Of a stretch of 64,000 nucleotides of DNA, positions 60,039 through 64,000 are shown piece after piece. Within the stretch, counting starts at the first letter, position 1; every line of letters starts with the position of its first letter. The stretch is taken from contig CAVOVH010000003.1 of NCBI GenBank assembly GCA_963699805.1, positions 1-64,000 on the forward strand, written 5' to 3'. Position numbers and translations under genes: made by a program. Source of the DNA: JAGTVG01 sp963699805 (GTDB lineage: Bacteria > Bacteroidota > Bacteroidia > Cytophagales > Cyclobacteriaceae). Below the pieces are notes generated by a model. It was not told the origin of the DNA. It did not search any database and saw only the letters and a list, made by a program, of their open reading frames with translations.

Positions 60039-60638
60039 TTATTTATTATTTCGTAACATGTATCCTGGTATGATGTAGCCCAGAATAATGGCCACCGTAT
60101 TGACCAGGAGTTGATATTCATTGATCACAAAGGCTGATATGATGGCAAAAACAAAGAAGATGATGCCACCCCACTTCAAGGGATTGAATTGAATGATCCG
60201 ACCGTTAATGAAAGTAGCCAAGCCTACAATAGACAATACAAACGGTGTCGGGTATTCACCTAATTTTAAACTGATCAGAACGACAAGCAGGAGCACCCAT
60301 CCGGTTGTCCGCCATAATGTCGTTATAAATTTGTCAAGATGACTTCTGATGATTTCTTTTTGCGACATTCGTCTAATATGAGTAAATAGTAATAAATAGC
60401 CCAGGATTAAAAAAAGGCCCCAGTTGATGGCACTCAACTGCGTGATCAGATCATATCTCTCCATCGTTAATAATACACGTAAAATTACAAAATGCGAAAG
60501 GCTGGCCAGGGCTATGACCCAACCCCATAAAAGAAAATAATAACTGTCGCTCCGGTAATTTTTCCGGTAATTAGATATAAATTTTTCAATCAATTTGAAA
60601 CTGTCTTCCGGGGACAAGGTTTTTGATGTATTTTCCAT
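60039..60638 (-). CDS. Integral membrane protein in operon with HTH regulator
   Basis: A 199-residue protein. A soluble N-terminal helix (EDSFKLIEKFISNYRKNY) is followed by about five to six hydrophobic helices (LWGWVIALASLSHFVIL, WGLFLILGYLLLF, TGWVLLLVVLISL, IIFFVFAIISAFVI, TVAIILGYIIPGYML). No known family is certain. It precedes the winged-helix gene by 7 bases, so the two form an operon; a sensing or buffering role is possible. Confidence 0.8.
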   Translation of the reverse strand: MENTSKTLSPEDSFKLIEKFISNYRKNYRSDSYYFLLWGWVIALASLSHFVILRVLLTMERYDLITQLSAINWGLFLILGYLLLFTHIRRMSQKEIIRSHLDKFITTLWRTTGWVLLLVVLISLKLGEYPTPFVLSIVGLATFINGRIIQFNPLKWGGIIFFVFAIISAFVINEYQLLVNTVAIILGYIIPGYMLRNNK

Positions 60639-60673
60639 GACATTACTATTTTATAAATTAAATATAGCACAAT

Positions 60674-60697
60674 TATAAACTAGTTTATATTATAAAC
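60674..60697 (-). promoter_or_regulatory. Overlapping palindromic operator candidate
   Basis: TATAAACTAGTTTATA (60674-60689), a perfect 16-base palindrome, followed by TTATAAAC so that GTTTATA-T-TATAAAC forms a second inverted repeat (60683-60697). The three TATAAAC half-sites lie 36 bases before the membrane protein/HTH operon, suggesting autoregulation. Confidence 0.55.
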
Positions 60698-60791
60698 CAA
60701 ATTATATTCAATAAATTTTCAAAAGTGATTTTTGATTTATTTCCTTTAAGCAACGACATTCCGTAAATTTCTGGTCTGAAATTATTCCTGA

Positions 60792-61631
60792 ATGAAAAAA
60801 ATACTTTTTTTTATACTTCTAATTGCCTCTACAACCGGTTCCCTGCTGGCCCAGACAGAAGGATCCACTGAAAGTCACGAATATAAAACAGTGGACAGCG
60901 TAACCCTGCATTTAAACATTTTTAGACCTTCTGAAAAAACCAGCGATGAATTGCTTCCTGCCGTGATCTTTTTTTTTGGTGGCGGCTGGGTAAGCGGAAC
61001 CCTTGACCAGTTTAAACCGCACTGCCAGTTTCTCGCCAGTCAGGGAATTATTGGGATTACTGCTGATTACAGGGTAAAAAACAAACATGGGACCACACCG
61101 CTGGATGCCATCATGGATGCCAAATCAGCCATGCGATGGCTGAAAAAAAATGGACCTGAGTTGGGCATCGATCCGAAGAGGATCGTGGCAGCAGGAGGTT
61201 CAGCAGGGGGTCACCTGGCAGCGGCCACCGCCACCATCGACGAATTTAACGATCCCTCCGATGACTTCACGATTGATCCGACCCCTGTTGCATTGATCCT
61301 ATTTAATCCGGTTTTAAATACCAATATGCTTATCGATCGTTTTTTAAATGAAGAATCTTCTTACAACGCATCGCCCATTAATTTTATAGATGAAGAGGTC
61401 CCACCCACATTGATTTTTCATGGAACAGATGATCAGTTGGTACCTTATGATTCGATGCTTGAATTTCAACGGAAAATGCAGGAAAAGGGAAATTATTGTG
61501 AAGTGATCCTGTTTGGAGGGATGAGACATGCTTTTTTTAACAAGGGGGCGAATGATGACAGGCCTTTCAACCGAACACTTGTCCTCATGAAACAGTTTAT
61601 GGATGAATTTGTTTTACGCGCTGTTAAATAA
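60792..61631 (+). CDS. Secreted alpha/beta-hydrolase esterase
   Basis: 279 residues with a signal (ILFFILLIASTTGSLLA). The hydrolase-3/BD-FAE type fold shows the oxyanion region IFFFGGGWVSGTLDQF (about 57-72), the nucleophile AAGGSAGGHLAA (about 137-148, GGSAGG) and the acid/His region FHGTDDQLVP and GGMRHAFF. Likely a carboxylesterase or acetyl-xylan esterase. An FMN-binding protein gene follows 14 bases later. Confidence 0.88.
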   Translation: MKKILFFILLIASTTGSLLAQTEGSTESHEYKTVDSVTLHLNIFRPSEKTSDELLPAVIFFFGGGWVSGTLDQFKPHCQFLASQGIIGITADYRVKNKHGTTPLDAIMDAKSAMRWLKKNGPELGIDPKRIVAAGGSAGGHLAAATATIDEFNDPSDDFTIDPTPVALILFNPVLNTNMLIDRFLNEESSYNASPINFIDEEVPPTLIFHGTDDQLVPYDSMLEFQRKMQEKGNYCEVILFGGMRHAFFNKGANDDRPFNRTLVLMKQFMDEFVLRAVK

Positions 61632-61645
61632 TCAAAGATTGAGTT

Positions 61646-62059
61646 ATGAATATCTTTCTAAAATTGACAACAGGCCTTACTGGGCTCCTGCTTATGGTCA
61701 TCCTGGTGGTTTTTCTCGTTTTTTATCTGGCGGGGAAAAAGGCAGAGAACGAGGTGAACCATTTCGAGCCGGATATTACAAAATTGAAAGATGGAAAATA
61801 TCATGGATCCTATTCCTTTCTCGGAAGTGTGAAAGCCGAGTTGGAATTTGAGATCATGCAGGGAAAGTTGGTCGAGTATCACTTTATAAAACTGACAGGT
61901 ACACCGGGTTATGGGGCTGATTACACGGTTAAAACACAGATCGATGCCAGAAAAAATCTGAATTTCGATGCGGCGACCGGGGCAACAATCACCACCAATT
62001 TTGCCAAAGCCGCCATCCGGGATGCCATCGAAAAAGGGCCTACCTCAGAATATCCATAA
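61646..62059 (+). CDS. FMN-binding domain membrane protein
   Basis: 137 residues. An N-terminal membrane segment (LLLMVILVVFLVFYLAG, about 15-31) is followed by an FMN_bind domain (DGKYHGSYSFLGSVKAELEF, YGADYTVKTQID). The motif DAATGATITTNFAKAA contains the threonine that is flavinylated in related domains (D-x-x-T-G-A-T/S-x-T). Covalent FMN at the membrane surface suggests electron transfer, in line with RnfG/NqrC-type proteins. Close to the esterase gene but of unrelated function. Confidence 0.85.
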   Translation: MNIFLKLTTGLTGLLLMVILVVFLVFYLAGKKAENEVNHFEPDITKLKDGKYHGSYSFLGSVKAELEFEIMQGKLVEYHFIKLTGTPGYGADYTVKTQIDARKNLNFDAATGATITTNFAKAAIRDAIEKGPTSEYP

Positions 62060-62424
62060 CACATTTTTACATTAACTATCATTTCATCGTGTTATATCAA
62101 TCTATCGAGGATTATCCTTAAGGAACCCGATGGAATTCAAACATTTATAGGATCCCTCAAACTAATGGATCTTCCTGTGAAAAATCTCAATGGGAAATAA
62201 GGGATATTTTCATAACCGATGTCTTCTTTTCGCCCTTGAATCTCTGTCAGGGACTCCAAGGTATAGAAAAATCATTATTTATTGACTTTATGTTGGTATC
62301 ATCAAACAGAGGACTACGTGGAAATAAAATATTTCCATAACATTTGGAGAATGAATAGAGTTAAATCTATTGAAATGAGGCATTTGACAATGCAATGATT
62401 TTTTTAATTTAAAACGAAAAAATA
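62060..62424. other. Gene-free gap with a palindrome
   Basis: No gene is visible in 365 bases. TGGAAATAAAATATTTCCA at 62319-62337 (arms TGGAAAT and ATTTCCA) lies 87 bases upstream of the F420-reductase-like gene and may be a regulator site. Confidence 0.4.
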
Positions 62425-63042
62425 ATGAAAATAGCCATTATAGGAACCGGGAACGTCGGAGGGGCCCTGGCCACGAAATGGGCGAAAGCAGGTCATACGA
62501 TCTCATTGGGTGTCAAGGATGCCCGAAACTTCAAAGGAAAGGAACTTCTGACCAATCCGCATACCACGGTTTACCAAATAACGGATGCGGTACATCATTC
62601 CGAGGTTATTTTAATCGCTACACCCGCCACCGCGGCGATTGAGGTCGCCCGTTCTCTCGGAAATACAACGGGTAAAATCATCATTGATGCCATGAATATG
62701 ATCATGGGGAGAGGCCCTCAAGGATTCACGAATACCGCAGATGCGATACTGGCAAACACCAAGACGAAAAATGTGGTGAAGTGTTTCAATACAACCGGGT
62801 ATAATAATATGGTAAATCCTGTTTATGACAGAATGGCCATCGATGCCTTTGTGGCAGGAGACAGTGCTGAAGGGAAAAAGGCAGCTGTCCAATTGGCCAG
62901 GGATGCGGGTTTTGCTGAATGTTACGATATCGGAGGGAATGATAAATTCCAGCTGATGGAGCAGTTTGCCTGGTTCTGGATCAATCTTGCCATGTTCCAG
63001 GGTCAGGGTCGTGATATTGGATTCAAGCTTTTGAAACGCTAG
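62425..63042 (+). CDS. NADPH-dependent F420 reductase-like protein
   Basis: A 205-residue Rossmann protein of the F420/NADP oxidoreductase family: IIGTGNVGGALATKWAKAGH (residues 4-23), ILIATPATAAIEVARSL, IIDAMNMIMG and KCFNTTGYNNM. In bacteria lacking F420 this type reduces ferric chelates or dinucleotides using NADPH. No partner is evident. Confidence 0.87.
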   Translation: MKIAIIGTGNVGGALATKWAKAGHTISLGVKDARNFKGKELLTNPHTTVYQITDAVHHSEVILIATPATAAIEVARSLGNTTGKIIIDAMNMIMGRGPQGFTNTADAILANTKTKNVVKCFNTTGYNNMVNPVYDRMAIDAFVAGDSAEGKKAAVQLARDAGFAECYDIGGNDKFQLMEQFAWFWINLAMFQGQGRDIGFKLLKR

Positions 63043-63182
63043 GCAACCATGAAGTTGTCTCAAAAGTGTCATCTCAACCTCGGAGGAGAGAATTGAAACG
63101 AATTTTCTAATTGATAATCAAACGCATACAGATTTCTCCAATAAATCGAAATGACATTTTGGACACTTTCGGGACATCCTCA

Positions 63183-63494
63183 TTATTTCTCCAATATGTC
63201 ATCAACCCAGGTAAGGGCTGCCATCGTGTTAGAAAAACCAATGGTATTTGTAAGCAGTACAATGGCATGCCGGATCTCACCCGGAGTGGCTCCAACCTCC
63301 AGGGCCTTTCGGGTATGACTGTGGACCGCACCCTCTGATTTGACGGCCGCAGAGGCAGCCAATTTGATCAGGTGTACATATTTATGCTCCAATGGTCCCT
63401 GATGGGTTGCCTTCCCAAGTTTTTCATAAGCATCTACTAAATCAGGGAACTGTTCCTTGATCCGCTGATATCTTTCAGGAGGTTTTGTTTCCAT
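63183..63494 (-). CDS. Carboxymuconolactone decarboxylase family (AhpD-like) protein
   Basis: 103 residues, all helical: KYVHLIKLAASAAVKSEGAVHSHTRKALEVGATPGEIRHA (about 39-78) is the CMD core with the conserved His. The CXXC pair of peroxidase-active AhpD proteins is absent: the place reads EGAVHSH. It therefore probably lacks thiol peroxidase activity. Confidence 0.87.
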   Translation of the reverse strand: METKPPERYQRIKEQFPDLVDAYEKLGKATHQGPLEHKYVHLIKLAASAAVKSEGAVHSHTRKALEVGATPGEIRHAIVLLTNTIGFSNTMAALTWVDDILEK

Positions 63495-63834
63495 AAAATT
63501 GAAATTTTAAATGAAAAAATGAATTTAATGATCTTTATTAGAATAATAAAAAAACGGTCACTTTAATTATATTTTTAATACTTCGGCCGGGTTAAAGAGA
63601 TATCCATATAAACTTAAGTACTTTCATTTTAAAGATACTTTCTGAATGACAGGAGCGCGGAGTATTTTATAAGGGGTATCACTTTTTTTGAAGAATATTT
63701 TTCCTCATATATTCAGAAAGAATCGTATTTATTCATTGGTATATAATTTTGATTAATGATAAAGGAAGGAAACCATTTTGATCCATTTCAGTTCAAGTAC
63801 TATAAAACCTTTTAAATTATTAACCGCCGATTCC
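63495..63834. other. Intergenic region upstream of the last gene
   Basis: AT-rich, 340 bases; no gene or repeat seen. Presumably holds both promoters of the divergent genes at its ends. Confidence 0.35.
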
Positions 63835-64000
63835 ATGCCGAATGAATTCTGGGATATCCGATACAGCCAGCCTGATTATGCCTATGGAATAAAGCCCAAT
63901 GCCTATTTTAAATATTTCATCGATCACCATCTTCCCGGGAAAGTACTATTGCCGGGTGAAGGGGAAGGACGCAATGCAGTTTATGCAGCCCGCAAGGGTT
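63835..64000 (+). CDS. Class I SAM-dependent methyltransferase, partial (cut by window end)
   Basis: An ATG at 63835 opens a frame to the end of the window: FWDIRYSQPDYAYGIKPNAYF then VLLPGEGEGRNAVYAARKG. The glycine-rich GEGEGRN loop after a leading FWDxRY segment is typical of the TehB/thiopurine-type methyltransferases. Only about 55 residues are visible. Confidence 0.8.
   Translation, partial: MPNEFWDIRYSQPDYAYGIKPNAYFKYFIDHHLPGKVLLPGEGEGRNAVYAARKG

Overview
The window looks like a chromosomal segment of a Bacteroidota genome, probably from the Bacteroidales/Marinilabiliales side. This placement is an inference. It rests on UpxY-type NusG antitermination, a type IX secretion C-terminal sorting domain, a PID-CTERM-like tail, FISUMP, DUF4038 and GH106-type glycan proteins, a FucP-type symporter, a TAnnTTTG-type promoter element and an absence of obvious Shine-Dalgarno sequences. 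No rRNA or tRNA gene, no CRISPR array and no intact transposase was found.

Region 1 (about 1-24.4 kb) is an extracellular polysaccharide locus that is heavily broken up. On the minus strand run wza and wzc, a winged-helix/nucleotidyltransferase-like regulator, upxY, wecB, a wzm-type ABC permease and one GT2 glycosyltransferase. On the plus strand run galE, a soluble CapD-like epimerase/dehydratase, a short sugar-phosphate transferase, dodecin and a TviB-type UDP-sugar dehydrogenase. Between them sit toxin-antitoxin-like modules (AbiEii/DUF6922, HicAB, HepT/MntA, NTase/HI0074, two orphan antitoxin-like genes) and small, easily dispersed genes (three four-helix-bundle proteins, Uma2, GIY-YIG). 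The ATPase partner of the permease, a flippase and a polymerase are not in the window.

The gaps of region 1 are unusually rich in repeats. There are arrays of tandem 7-8 bp units, a ~145 bp element with two imperfect hairpins (called R1 here), a ~50 bp hairpin element (R2), a ~200-220 bp MITE-like element with ACCCACCCC ends (R4) and a ~170-200 bp GGATC/CCGGG-rich element (R5). R1 appears to have truncated a gene, and one copy lies between duplicated 3' ends of upxY. Several unrelated small genes start with the same string, AGCTATG.

Region 2 (24.7-32.2 kb) encodes secreted surface proteins: a large T9SS-sorted repeat protein broken by a frameshift, a PID-CTERM-like small protein and an Ig/FISUMP lipoprotein. 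They are separated by a repeat-rich gap with a long hairpin.

Region 3 (32.7-50.5 kb) is mainly carbohydrate and envelope metabolism: a FucP symporter, DUF559, an SDR protein, an alpha/beta hydrolase, a GH140-like DUF4038 enzyme, a DUF4281 protein, an MBL hydrolase, TspO, a cNMP-binding histidine kinase, a GH106-like enzyme, TrkH with a kinase-less sensor, a nucleoside hydrolase and a sulfatase. No SusC/SusD pair is present.

Region 4 (50.5-64 kb) is compact and nearly repeat-free: an XRE regulator, YtxH, an S9 peptidase, a Mut7-C RNase, an ADP-ribosylglycohydrolase lipoprotein, a cupin, groES-groEL with a sigma54-like promoter, a membrane protein/HTH operon with a palindromic operator, an esterase, an FMN-binding protein, an F420-reductase-like protein, a CMD-family protein and the start of a methyltransferase.
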